A stretch of 64,000 nt of DNA from Clytia hemisphaerica (taxonomy: Eukaryota; Cnidaria; Hydrozoa; Leptothecata; Clytiidae), in contig CACVBU010000274.1 of NCBI GenBank assembly GCA_902728285.1, positions 1,441,132 through 1,505,131 of the forward strand, written 5' to 3'. Position numbers and translations under genes: made by a program. Positions 34,892 to 46,062 of this stretch are shown here, piece after piece. The notes beneath the pieces were generated by a model. That model was given only the letters and a program-made list of their open reading frames with translations, was not told where the DNA came from and ran no database searches. The first letter of the stretch is position 1, and every line of letters begins with the position of its first letter.

Positions 34892-36020
34892 CCGGGTGCA
34901 CCAAAAAAAAGTATACAGGTTTGTCGAGATATTGTGAGCTTCAGAATTTAATTTTTTTGTTCATTCTTTTTTATCGTAAAGAGGATGCTCTAACTTGAAT
35001 TTTGAGCTATCATACATTAAATTTGAAAAAGTGGTTCGAAAGTTATTTAAAAAAAACTGATTTTTTTTCTGTGTCGAAATTTCAAAAAAGCATTAAAAAC
35101 AGCAATCACGCTATAAATAAGACAAAATGGCAAAAACACAATTTAATTGTTTTTTTGTTGTTTTTTTTCTTCCTTATTTATGTTTTGCCAACAGTTTCTC
35201 CATCTTATTTGCTCGTCCTGAACATTTCCAACACGAGCAAACTCAATGAAGACGCAAGTTCTTTGAGCAACTGGTGATGATGGTGATGGTGATACACGTT
35301 TTTTTTTTATAAGGAACACGTTTATAAGGAACTCGAGGCTGAAAATGGTTCAAAAAATAAGGAATTGTTAAGGAACTGCTCAGGCTGAGAATATGTGGAT
35401 TTGAAAATAATGTACCTTATTGGGACTTATTTGACCAAATTTTGATCTTTCAAGGGGCAAAAAGTTCAAAATTTCCTATGTAGTAAGGAACTCGATAAGG
35501 AACTTTGAGACTGAAATTTTCTGTAAAAATAAGGAACTCCAGGCTCAGAGCAAAGTTAAGGTTCCTTATGAAAAAAAAAACGTGTAAAGTTTTTAAAAGG
35601 TTTTCTCACATAGCAAACACATAACATCAAAACCTCTCTTGGAGATTTCCAAAATTTTTTGTCAGCTTTTCCAAAAATATTATCCCACATGGGAATAGCT
35701 TGCTTTACCATAATTTTAAATTATGTAATGAGTTTTGGTGAACATAGTTGCATTTTTTGGTATTTTTATGTGTAATGAAGTTAAGTGTCAAGAGAAAAGT
35801 TTGCTCGCTGTTTTTGATGATTTTTTGAAATTTCGACATAAAAAAAAAATCAGTTTTTTTAAATAACTTTCGAACTACTTTTTCAAACCTAATGTATGAT
35901 ATAGCTCAAAATTCAATTTAGAGCATCCTCTATACGATAAAAAAAGATTTAAAAAAAAAATTAAATCCTGAAGCTCACAATATCTCGACAAACCTGTATA
36001 CTTTTTTTTGGTGCACCCGG
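34892..36020. mobile_element. Long-TIR, TA-flanked (Tc1/mariner-type) element nested in copy A
   Basis: TIRs of about 210 bp beginning CCGGGTGCACCAAAAAAAAG, with TA at 34890-34891 and 36021-36022. The arms include 'tttgtcgagatattgtgag' and 'gaggatgctct' in inverted orientation and remain highly similar. No transposase. It carries a further MITE in its middle. Confidence 0.8.
35295..35584. mobile_element. CACGTTTTTT MITE copy B, nested in the 34892-36020 element
   Basis: CACGTTTTTTTTTTATAAGG at the left and the mirrored CCTTATGAAAAAAAAAACGTG at the right, TA on both sides (35293-35294, 35585-35586). Its internal units read AAGGAAC rather than AAGAAC, marking a subfamily distinct from copy A. 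Confidence 0.75.
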
Positions 36021-36046
36021 TAGTTTGTTCTTATAAAAAACGTGTA

Positions 36047-38085
36047 TTGTTCAAATGTGAGACTGTTTTAAGTAACGAGTCTTTTGCATGGTACCTTGAA
36101 TCCTGATGCTCATGCGTTTGATGCCTTAGACCCTGGTAATGTTAAAGGCATCTCTCGAGCTTATTTTACTCGATGTCTCTCTGACCAATAGTGGCAGTGC
36201 AGAACGTCATTGCCGTATTAAAACGAGTCCAGATCAGCCTTCGCTAATTGAATAATTTCAATTGTTACTTTCGATTATCTGAACATACAAAACCTTTTGT
36301 CTTCGATATTTAATTTGTATTTAATGATGATAGATAATTAAATGATAATTTCAAAAATGCCACGCCACTGTTTTTTTTTTCAAACTAAATATTTTTTGCA
36401 GGTTTGCTTTTTCTATTTTTTATCGTAGTTTCAGGCTTTAGGGACAAAATTGGTTCATGTTTCACCATCTTGTAAACTCGTACTTAAAATACCGTTTACC
36501 ACTTTATTTGTGTTTAGCTGGCTAAAAGGTAAAAGTAAAAAATGCTACAGGAGAAAAGTGAACTAGCAAAATTAATTAGAATTTTTAAGATTTCATTTTT
36601 AATTCTGATAATATCTGATTGTTATATTAAGAGGGCCATCTTAATGAAACCTTGCCAAAAGCCAGTTTACGTAATTGAATAGCCATTCGATATTGAGATC
36701 ATCAGTCAGGAGACGCGTAATTAAAAACTTGTTGTAAACATGATCATAAATGAACAATAGACGAGATAATTACATTCCATTCAGCGTGTAAGAATCATCC
36801 GATCTTATTTCCTTCCACTCTCTTACATACTTGCGTGTTCGTGTTTTTATTAATACCCATCTTTGCTTAGTTAATTTTTATTGTAAAAGTTGTTTTTGTC
36901 GATTAAAGCGCACACAGACTTGTAGTTTTGGTTTGTTTAAAATGAGTTGACTGGTTGGTTGTGTTTTGATAATTGTCTTTTCGCAGAGTTCTTTTTCAAA
37001 ATTTTCAAATTCAACAAGATTTTTCGATCGCTAAAAAAGATAGGTAAAAAAGGTAGGTAACTTTTTTTTAATGGCCCCAAAATGTAGTTTGCAATTTTAG
37101 CGATTTCTCGAGATCTCTTTAAAATATGAACACAATTTTTTTACCACAATTTGGATATTTGATTGAGTGAGAGGGTTTTGGGCATAAATTTGTTTGATAA
37201 ATTTTTTACAATTCACCCCTGGTTGTTAAAACGCAGGTTTGGGGCCCCCAAATGTTAGGTGTAGTGAAAATTTAATTATGAAGCCCAGTGGTAATAGGGG
37301 GAGAAACTATGAACATATAAGAGTTGTGTGTTGTGATGAGAGAAAGAACATGAGTGAAAAAAGGAAGAAAAGTGGTGCAGAAAATTAAAAAAAAAAAAAC
37401 AGAAAAGAAGACTAGAAGAAGAGTCAGCTCTAAGAATTATAGTTTGAATAGCAGACCTCTATAGATATACTTCCTATAACAAACTATTTTCGCTAGAGGA
37501 TGAGCAGAAGCCTATAAGAATTTAGTATTAATTTTTGATTTTCACCTTCATGATGGTAAGGCTTTTCGGCAGTCAGTGCATAATTTCAGAAAAAAATCTA
37601 TTAGAATAAACATCAGATATATCATCTTTTAACAAGAGAACTGCTTTATTCTTCTCATTCTCATTCTTCTCATTCAAGTTTCGCCTCAAAATTTTCCGCT
37701 TTCGATTAGTAGTGGTAAAGATAAATAAGAGGGTAAAACGTACTGGGTTTGTTTTGTTATCTCTTGTTTATATGCGCAAATCTTCTATGGCTGTTATTTT
37801 TTGGTCTATGGTATTTCTTATATAGTTCTTACATTACGTCATTGTTTTTGAAATACGTGCCATTGAACACGCATACATGATTCTCTTTTTAATATGATAG
37901 GGGCAGTTGACATGTATAAGTATAAGTTTAGTTTTGCCTTTTGATCTATGGTTGGCGAATCACAAAATGTTATGTTGGGTATACACCTATTTTGCTATCT
38001 TATATCTAAATCATGTTTTGGGCAGGAGTATATGGAATGTACGTAGGGTAAACACTTATTTTACTACACAAACATCCGATTTCTT
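36047..38085. other. Gene-free stretch
   Basis: AT-rich; may lie in or near the 5' UTR intron of the nuclear receptor gene. No exon recognised. Confidence 0.45.
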
Positions 38086-38170
38086 AGTAAAATGGGTAAA
38101 AATGGTCGAAAAATGGCGAAAATAAGAACATATTAAGAACATTTTTAGGCTTAAAACCCAAAAAAATTTT
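38086..38170. mobile_element. Fragment of the CACGTTTTTT MITE family
   Basis: 'ttcttagtaaaatgg' and 'aataagaacatattaagaac' followed by 'atttttaggctt' match the middle of the copies at 52736 and 59088. Both termini are missing. Confidence 0.5.
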
Positions 38171-38808
38171 CTAGCGAAGAGGTGTACATTGCACGCTTGC
38201 ACTTTTTTATAAGAAGCATTTTACATGAACAATAATGAGGCTCAGAATGTCTAAAAAGTAACAGCAGCTAAAAACAATGCTTAGATTGAAATGACTAATT
38301 TTTAAGGCACATGTTAAAAAACAGGATAAAAAAAGAATTTGAAGTTCATAGTTTAAAAAGATTAGAACAGACTAGTCTCCCCGGAACTTACAAGTCCTGA
38401 TTAAAAATGCGTGTAATTTAGAAGCCTGTACTGAAATCCTGTTTCATGGTCTTTGCTGGCTGCTTGTCCAGTCAGTACAAATCTTAATTACCCATCAATG
38501 TAGTTTCTCAATCTACTAATGACTGTTTAGGTCGTTTGGGAGTGATTTCAAGCTAAATAATATAGTTGTCCTTAGAGATTAATGGCATTAACGTCGTTTT
38601 GATGTGACGCTGACCTAACCTGACCCGCTCAAGGTCAAATGCACATAAATTAGTGGTTTGCATTAAAATAATGTCTTTTTAAGGGAAGCGTTTTATGCTT
38701 AGTACTAACAACTTTAAGACCGTTCATGTTCAAAATTGAATTCTGTACAATTTTTTTCATCCTATACTTTCAGAGAATATGTAAATAAAAAATAAACAAA
38801 ATATAATC

Positions 38809-41432
38809 ATGGATGTTGATGAGAAAACGCCCTTGGGTGAAAAAGACGCCAAACCTCAGACCGCCCAAACGCCACAGACCGCCCTTCAGAACCGCCCACA
38901 AGGACCAATTAACAAGCAAGATGCTAACTTCTTATGTGTCGTATGTAGTGACCGCGCCTCTGGCTACCATTATGGTGTTCCAGCCTGCGAAGGCTGTAAG
39001 GCATTTTTCAAACGTAGTTTACAGTCTAAAGATTTGAATTATAAATGCCCGGCCAAAGGGAATTGTGTGATTGATAAGATGAGTCGTAAATGTTGTCAAG
39101 CTTGTCGATTAAAGAAATGCCAAGATGTTGGAATGTCCAGAGAATGTAAGCTTGTTTTCCTTCTTTTCTTCTAAAGTAAAATCTCTTTATGGCGTGCACC
39201 GCAAAACTGATATACGATTTTTTGGAATTTTTTTTCGACCGTGAAAATAAGTTTTCACTAAATTAGTTGCCTCCCCGTTTTCTCAAAGCAAAGGTAACGA
39301 AACCTTTTTATAAAAGACTTACAGAGATGATTGAAGATTATCATTATCTCCATCATTTCTGAATTTTATTGATTATCTCCCTAATATTCATTGTTCAACG
39401 ATTCAATCATTTTTCATTCAGTTCTTGGCAGTAAAACCAAGAAGGTGAAAGGAGAACGTGGCAAAGATTATAGCAAGCCTTCCAAACAAAAGAAAACAGA
39501 ACAGAGTGAGCAAACTGAGAACTTAGTGGAAAGTACAATAAGTGCGAAAGAAGTCGAGCTGGAAAACATGGTTGATAAATTAAATGTTCTCCATTCTGAA
39601 TACTTCCTGAAAATCAAAGATAAATCAGAACCCGGACAGGATGTTAAAGAACAATTGTGTACAACTGTCGGACAACAATTAATACGGATAATTGACTGGG
39701 CTAAGAAACTGCCAGGGTATTGCCAACTAGCTATTAGTGATCAAGCCATTTTGTTACAAGCTGCTTGGGTAGATTTGCTTGTTTTGAACTGGCTTTATTT
39801 CTCAGTGATCTCCGAAGGTGGACTTAACATTTCGAGATCATGCCATATTACTAAGGATGACGCTAAAGAATTGGGATTCGATAATATTCATTCACACATT
39901 GTTTTATTGATTGATCGAGCCAAGAAATATCGAATAGACGAAGAAGAAGTTGCATGCTTGAAAGCCATCAGCTTAACGAATGCTGGTAAGTCAATTTCCA
40001 AGGCTGATTTTTCTGATTTTTTCAGTTTGATTTTGGGATTGCCGTTTAATTTCTTGCAGGGGTAAATCCACTAAGAATTATACTTTCCCTAATTTTATTT
40101 TTAAACAGCCAAAAATATTATCTGCTGTCATCCTCAGAATTTAGTGAAAATCGTTGTGTCAAAGTGACCTAATTAAGAAGGAGATGCTAAAGTCCAGAAC
40201 GATTGTAATTGAAGTAATCCTTGTGATAACACTTAAATTCTCTTGACACAGATTTCAATCCAAATATTAGCGTAATAACAGAGTGATTCTACCATATCGT
40301 GCTTAAAAAACGAATATATTTTCTCCACCTGGGTCAAACCAAGGTCATGAGTTCAATTTTTAATATTGTGAAAGTTGAAGGGCTGCCATCGAAAATATTA
40401 AAATAAATAAAAAACTTCCTGAGAGCCAGACGTTTTGTCCTGACTCAGCTCGATGTGAAAGTTTTGTGGTTCTTTCATCCTGTTTTTGATACACTCACTT
40501 ATCTTAAGTGCTTTTTTCGCGTTTTTCGAATTCTAGAGTCACGAAATGACATTGTTAACCGGAAAGTTTCACTTTTTTGTCAAAGGAATAATGATGCAAG
40601 TTCTCATCACAAATGCTTTGCAAGGAATATTGTCAAGCCTTGTTTTTGATAAGGAGTATGACGCAAAGAGAAACTAAAAAAAAGTCCATTCAAGAGCGCT
40701 AAAATCTATGATTCCTAAAGTTTTTTTTTGAGAGAGAGACAGTCCTTCCGATGAACGGAGCAGACCCTATCCAGGACAGCATTCACTATCCTAGAATAGG
40801 GAGATCACTGTGTTTACCTGACTCTGCCAACTCGTGCTTATGACACATCGAGCAGCTGGTGTATAGTTACTATACTCGAACGACTCGTGGTCAAACCTGA
40901 CAAGTATTAGCAACCACACCACAGGGTCAGGCAAAGTTTTTTGAAAATGGAGAAAAAGAAAAAGAACTCTTTTTGTTCATAGGCGCAACGATGGCCTTTG
41001 GACTGGAGATGGCTCGTTGAAATATTTTGAAACAGTTTCTGCTCCCTATCAACTGAACATTCTTAAGACTTGAAATCTAGTTAAAACCTTTCTTAATTCT
41101 TGTCTGAACCCTAAACAGAGAAAGAACATGGTCAGGAATGGAATCTAAAATTTCTTTTTTTTTCATCTTTGATTTTAGAGTCGAGCAGCCTTGAGGGTCC
41201 AGACAAAGTGAACGACCTTATCACGCAATTCAGCTCAGCCCTCCAATACTATACAGCGACCCGACATCGTGAAAATCCACAGAAGTTCGCTAATCTCGTC
41301 TTGATTTTACCGCAACTAAAATATTTAGTGAATCAATTGATCGAATTCTTGTACACTATGAAAATTAACTGCTCGGGTCCTGCGTTGACAGATCTGGTCA
41401 TTGAAATGTTGGAAGCAAAACAACGGTTATAG
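38809..41432 (+). CDS. NR3-type nuclear receptor (ER/ERR-like; NR3E candidate)
   Basis: A ligand-regulated or orphan transcription factor acting in the nucleus. Coding exons 38809-39145, 39422-39985 and 41179-41432 join in phase to 384 aa. A 5' UTR acceptor lies at 38773. DNA-binding domain residues 43-108: zinc Cys 43, 46, 60, 63 and 80, 86, 96, 99. The P-box [11 protein letters not shown] has the ER-like spelling (CEGCKA), not the RXR-type [17 protein letters not shown] and [17 protein letters not shown] follow the NR3 pattern. A basic hinge ([20 protein letters not shown]) precedes the LBD. LBD signature: [20 protein letters not shown]. The C-terminus [12 protein letters not shown] is an AF-2 helix very like that of ERR. 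A full-length receptor appears encoded. Medusozoan cnidarians are known to have an NR3E group; assignment to it is inference. Confidence 0.9.
39986..41178. other. Nuclear receptor intron 2, SINE-like insertion at about 40733-40932
   Basis: The intron divides the LBD. Inside, a 200-bp block of higher GC ('gaacggagcagaccctatcc' to 'ccacagggtcaggc') is bracketed by AAAGTTTTTT at 40717 and 40933, like target-site duplications of a SINE. It contains a GAGAGAGA stretch but no clear tRNA promoter. Confidence 0.35.
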
Positions 41433-44127
41433 AGAAAGTGATAGTGAATGTTTTGTTTTGAGATGGATATTGGTGCTGAGGCTTTGAGAACCTTCCTCGA
41501 ACGAATTCAAAAATATAGTGAGTTTGGTCCAAAATTCGCGCTATCGGTACCTTAGAGTCGTATTTTTACTCCAAACTGTAAGATGAAATGAGCTCGAAAA
41601 GATGAGTTAAATATGTTGACTCCAATAATCCGTTGCTTGAAAATCGGAAATTCTTTTCAAACAATATATCGCATGCTAACGGAGATATGAAGACAGAATC
41701 TTAAATGAATAAGATAAAAATGAAAGCCTGCAATCATTAAATGTGATTGTCTCATCAGGGAACATGAATGTGTGGAGGGAAACACCTTCCATAAATTTGA
41801 AAAAGTGTGACCTTGTTCCAAAAATGACGATAAGTTACAGAATAGAGCGTATTTGTTTTGATATGCTCATAAACCCAGCTGACACACAATGTTGTTTATA
41901 TTTCAACATTTATAACTCTAATTTAACATGGGTCGAGCGTAAGTAGCGTTCTATGCCTTCTGAGAATTTTTTAAATCTACATCGCTTTTCATAAATTATA
42001 TCGGAAACAACGTTTACCTCGTTTTCAAAAAATTGCTATGGTGATTGATTCCCAGAGGAGTTCACAAGAAGTTTACTATATTTACAATAATAAAACTTAA
42101 TCACCTTGGTAATGGTTTCAAAACGAGGTAGTCGTTGCACTCAAAATAATTTATGAAAAAGCCTAATACAATAAGTATTCATCTGATCTTGTTGGACGTT
42201 CTTCTACACAAGAAAATAAGGCCAGAATTTTACCGCATAATACTGCAAGAAATTAGCTCAATCATATTACGTTGTTCAAATTTTACAATTGGATGAAGAT
42301 AATCCATCAATTAAAACGAATCTAACATTAGATTGGTTACATCCACAGATTTCTGAAGAAATTGAAAGAATATTGCTACTATTGTTTTCGAAAACCCGCG
42401 AAGCTTCTTATCGGTCAAGCGTTGAAATTATATTGTAATGTTACGTGACCTAGGTAGGATTTCCTACCTAACCTCGGCACACTTTTCAGCCAAAGCACGA
42501 CCTCTAGCCCGCCGGGCTTTATAAATCTTTGGTTACACCCCCTGTAAATTCTTGCTCGCTATACTCTACGTAGTTTTTAGGCTATATCTATACTGATTCC
42601 CCTCTTTAATTTGTATATATTTATGCTCGATTTTCAACTTTTACATTTTATTTACAGTTTTTGAATTTTTTTTCAAATCATCGGGGAATAGTATTTGGCG
42701 TGTAGCCATGATAAAAATGTAACGTTGCTCTTTGCTAAAAGACAGTTGACAGTTGGGCGGGGCGCTTTTATATACACGTTCCTCTTTTGAGGGGCGTCCT
42801 TCGATTTGTAGAGGGCCTTTTGGCCCTTTCGAGCACCTGCGTCTTTTCTTTTTTTTCTCGCATAGATTGGTCGAATGTTTTTCAAATGAATCAACAAAAA
42901 CAAAACTTAGCATGAAACTCATTCAAAGCTACATTTGTAAGCTTAATTTCCGCCTAAACAGTTTTGAAATGATCTGCGCAATCTAGCCTCGTATTGACAG
43001 GTCGATAAGTTCAGGGACTTCTGCCCGAAAGTCCTTGCTTTTCCAACTGGAAATTTGAAGCGCAAATAAGGATCAACTGGAATACTTCACTGTGTGAATT
43101 CTACAAGGAAATCCTTCAGGACATTGGAAACTGATTTTTAAAGAGATTATAGGAAATATTTCTTAAAAAAATCCTAAAAGCCAAAAATTATTTCGTGACG
43201 CATATAAGTTGTAAATTCCTTCGCGACCCACTTTTTCGACACTACATACCTTCAAAAGTGTAAACTATAGTGACGTTGTGACTGAGAAATTACCCACAAA
43301 TCTGATTAAAATCCCACCATCAAAATAAAAGCTTCAAAAGATTTCTCACAATTCAGGTAAGAGTATGAGATAGTGACTCCTTATAAGGTATGTTTGGGAG
43401 ACCTTCAGAAATGTCTCATTGATAATTGGATGTGTTTTCTCCCTCACTTTATCGCATCGCTATCAACTTTTTGAAGATACATAAAAAAGCCTTGTCTCTC
43501 CTGCCCACTAAAGGTTGAAACTTTTACCTTCCAAAAGAGCTAGGTAACATTATAGTGGGCATTTTATACCACCAAAGAGGTAGGTTGATACGCGGGTAGC
43601 TTATCTTATCTAAAAAGAAACTATTTGTAACAAGGTCTATGAAATAATGACAGTGACCAGAGCGTATTACAAAAGTATTATTCCTTGTATTACGCTCTAT
43701 TACCAATCTATTATGACTATTTAGTTTAAAGCACCGAAGGCACTAGATATGAAACTCTTTATACCACCGAAGGGGCTGGAGTTGAAACTCTTCATTCATC
43801 CGTCGTTCTAGAATCGCAAAAATCTTTCTTTTGCTTAGGAAAAGGCATTTTAGGCTCTAAATTTTATGATCATGACAGCCGGTCACAGCGTAGTACAGTA
43901 TTACATTATTACCCCGTAATACTCTCTTATTATCAGTCTATTATGACGTACAAAGTTGTCACAAATTTACTAATGTGATAAGCTATTACCGCATGACTTG
44001 ACTAATGAATCGCTCCGTGGGGAAGTGCTCGTCACTCCTAATGGCAGCTTATTGCGTGGACACGAACCCTCCTACACTGATTGTTTTGTGGGTTCGAGAC
44101 GATCTCGATAACAGTTTGTTAAATCAG
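41433..44127. other. Intergenic stretch with a half-copy of a palindromic MITE
   Basis: At 41875 CCCAGCTGACACACAATGTT is the left arm of the element found whole at 54956-55055; the right arm is absent. 'accgaagg' motifs recur near 43735-43780. A possible B-box string GGGTTCGAGAC at about 44090 has no cloverleaf. No gene seen. Confidence 0.45.
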
Positions 44128-44135
44128 TATAAAAG
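44128..44135 (+). promoter_or_regulatory. Candidate TATA box of the cystine-knot hormone gene
   Basis: TATAAAAG lies 145 bases before the ATG of the cystine-knot gene. It would place the start site near 44160 and give a 5' UTR of about 110 nt. The call rests on position and sequence only. Confidence 0.4.
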
Positions 44136-44272
44136 AGAAGCATTTTATAAATCAGTATATGTGTTGATTGATATTTATATGTGATTATACAGTAGATCAA
44201 GAGAGGAAATTTGTACGAAAAGACAAGAGGGCAGGTTTATAAGACAACTTGCTGGTAAATTAAACAAGAAAG

Positions 44273-44650
44273 ATGACAAACTCTTTGGTTCTTTTGAAAT
44301 GTTTTGTTTACTTAATGACTCTCATGAATCTAACATCAGCTGAAGATGCATGGTCTTATAACCAGATCGAAACATTCTGTTACCGAGAACAATACCAACG
44401 AACTGTTACTCGCCCTGGTTGTAAACCAGAGTCGTTTCTCGTTTACGCATGTCTCGGAAATTGTCGGTCTTACGAGAAACCACTACAAGATATTCCATAT
44501 TTTCAAACTGTATGTTTATGTTGCAAAGCGTCGACGAGTGTCCGAAAAATATTCACTCTGTCCGAATGTAACGAAGGAGTTGACCGGACAGTAGAGATCG
44601 AATCGGCTTCGACTTGTAATTGTGAACACACTGATAAATGCAAATCATGA
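44273..44650 (+). CDS. Secreted cystine-knot hormone, bursicon/glycoprotein-hormone-like
   Basis: A 125-aa single-exon protein. Residues 1-22 form a hydrophobic signal peptide (LVLLKCFVYLMTLMNL). The mature part has eleven Cys (36, 50, 60, 64, 81, 83, 84, 99, 115, 117, 123). These give the cystine-knot ring motifs CLGNC (C-x-G-x-C, 60-64) and CNC (C-x-C, 115-117). RPGCKPESF followed by ACLGNCRSY and CLCC closely parallels bursicon alpha (PGC.P, FAC.G.C.SY, C.CC); glycoprotein hormone alpha-2 has a similar layout. Members signal through leucine-rich-repeat GPCRs, often as heterodimers; no partner gene is in the window. An overlapping plus-strand frame at 44346-44594 is a shadow. The exact family (bursicon, GPA2 or another CTCK) is undecided. 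Confidence 0.85.
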   Translation: MTNSLVLLKCFVYLMTLMNLTSAEDAWSYNQIETFCYREQYQRTVTRPGCKPESFLVYACLGNCRSYEKPLQDIPYFQTVCLCCKASTSVRKIFTLSECNEGVDRTVEIESASTCNCEHTDKCKS

Positions 44651-46062
44651 TTCTCGTTTTGGTCGTTAGCTACAAAATGTAGATGGTAGGAAAGGGAATT
44701 ACTGTCAGATCCATACAACAGAAGGCTTGGTGATTTGGTCAAACGAAATCAATGGCATGGGGACCATGGGGTATCAGCTGGCAATCATGTAATAATGAGA
44801 CTATGAGACTGAAAAAATCATCTCGAAGAATCATTGTCTGGATTTCGTCTTAGGAAAATCATTATGAATTCTCCAATGAAACACGTGGTGATTTCTTCGC
44901 ACCCATTGCAATATAAAGAAAAAACTTGGAATTTTCATTGTTTGTTGAGAATAATAGACTTAAGTAGCCTACTTTACCAACGACAATTCATATAGACTTC
45001 TTTTATAACACCCCCTTCTCATAAACCCACTGGGATCACTTCCCATTGGAAAAAATGGCCAAAATATCGTCCACACTGGAAAATTATACTAAAATTCTAC
45101 CGGGCTTGTGAGAGGGGGTGTTTTAATGTTTATACGAATTTCATTATGATATCTTCTTTTGTGAAAAGTCAATTAGTTTCCTTTGGGAATGAGGATGGTT
45201 ATGTAATGCTCGATGCAATGTTTGTTTCTTTCTTGATTGGGGTACTTTTAACCTGACTAACTAAAGATATGTTATTTTATTTCCGGACAAGCTGTATGTT
45301 TTAAGTCGTATGTCATTATTTTTAAATCGTCATATTTTAAGATATTTATGAAACATTTATTGTTAGTTCTGTTTTCATTTAGAAATATTATCAAAAATTA
45401 AGATCCTGACATGGCCTTTGAAGACTTTATTTTCTCCAATGGACAACCCACTGTGGTTTTGAGAATCTAAAAATTGACAAATTCAAAAAGTCATCTTTCT
45501 ATCAAAGAATGATGGAAAATAAATTATTTAGAATTTTTGGGACCTATTCAGTTTCAGTTATCGAGCTATTTTGATTTGGTGAATGAAATTGGGAAATTTA
45601 AGCATTACTGTCATTGAATATTCAGAGGTTTCAATTTTTTAAGAAGAACTTTATCTTCTAATTTTAACGTTTCCAATTTTGCTCCAAAATGTCTTATTTC
45701 GTAGCTTCAAGTAAGTCAGTGAGCTCAACTTTTAAATACAATGTCTAAAGCACAACACTTGCTAATCTATTTTCATGTACCTATTTTCTAAAATTTCTAA
45801 AATTCTTATAATCAAACTTTTGTCAACCCATGAATAACCCATTGAAAATTTTATCAAATTTTTACAAAATTATTCATGAGGTGGTATTCAGGTTTTTGCC
45901 CAAATTCAATATCTCTTGAATCGACACGAACATAATTTTTGTATAGAGTTTCTTTTCCTGCATTGATTTGATTTGTCTTGCATGGATTACTGAAAATAAA
46001 ATTTCTTGGCCAGAACTTGGAAACATTCAACTGAAGAAGTATTAAACATAAAGTTCATAAAA
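44651..46062. other. Intergenic stretch
   Basis: Contains the small foldback at 45007-45122; otherwise AT-rich without recognisable genes. The promoter and 5' UTR of the EF-hand gene should lie near the right end. Confidence 0.45.
45007..45122. mobile_element. Small MITE with AACACCCCCTTCTCATAA ends
   Basis: The left end is mirrored at 45104-45122 (TTGTGAGAGGGGGTGTT), with 'acccactggg/taccgggc' inside each arm; 116 bp in all. Confidence 0.55.

Larger units (their letters stand above)
34698..36044. mobile_element. CACGTTTTTTATAAGAAC MITE copy A, split by a later insertion
   Basis: Left end CACGATTTTTTATAAGGA at 34698, right end GTTCTTATAAAAAACGTG at 36044, with TA on both sides (34696-34697, 36045-36046). 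Its body (34716-34889) is the reverse complement of the copies at 52736 and 59088, with AAGAACAT and AAGGCTT units. An element of 1129 bp has inserted at a TA near its right end. Confidence 0.75.

Noticed and set aside
42641..42922. 93- and 76-codon minus-strand frames
   Set aside because: Basic, low-information sequence without motifs or splice context, overlapping each other in different frames.
44085..44120. tRNA gene suggested by GGGTTCGAGAC
   Set aside because: The flanks do not fold into a tRNA.
44346..44594. 82-codon plus-strand frame inside the cystine-knot gene
   Set aside because: Shifted-frame shadow; the 44273 frame has signal peptide and Cys pattern.
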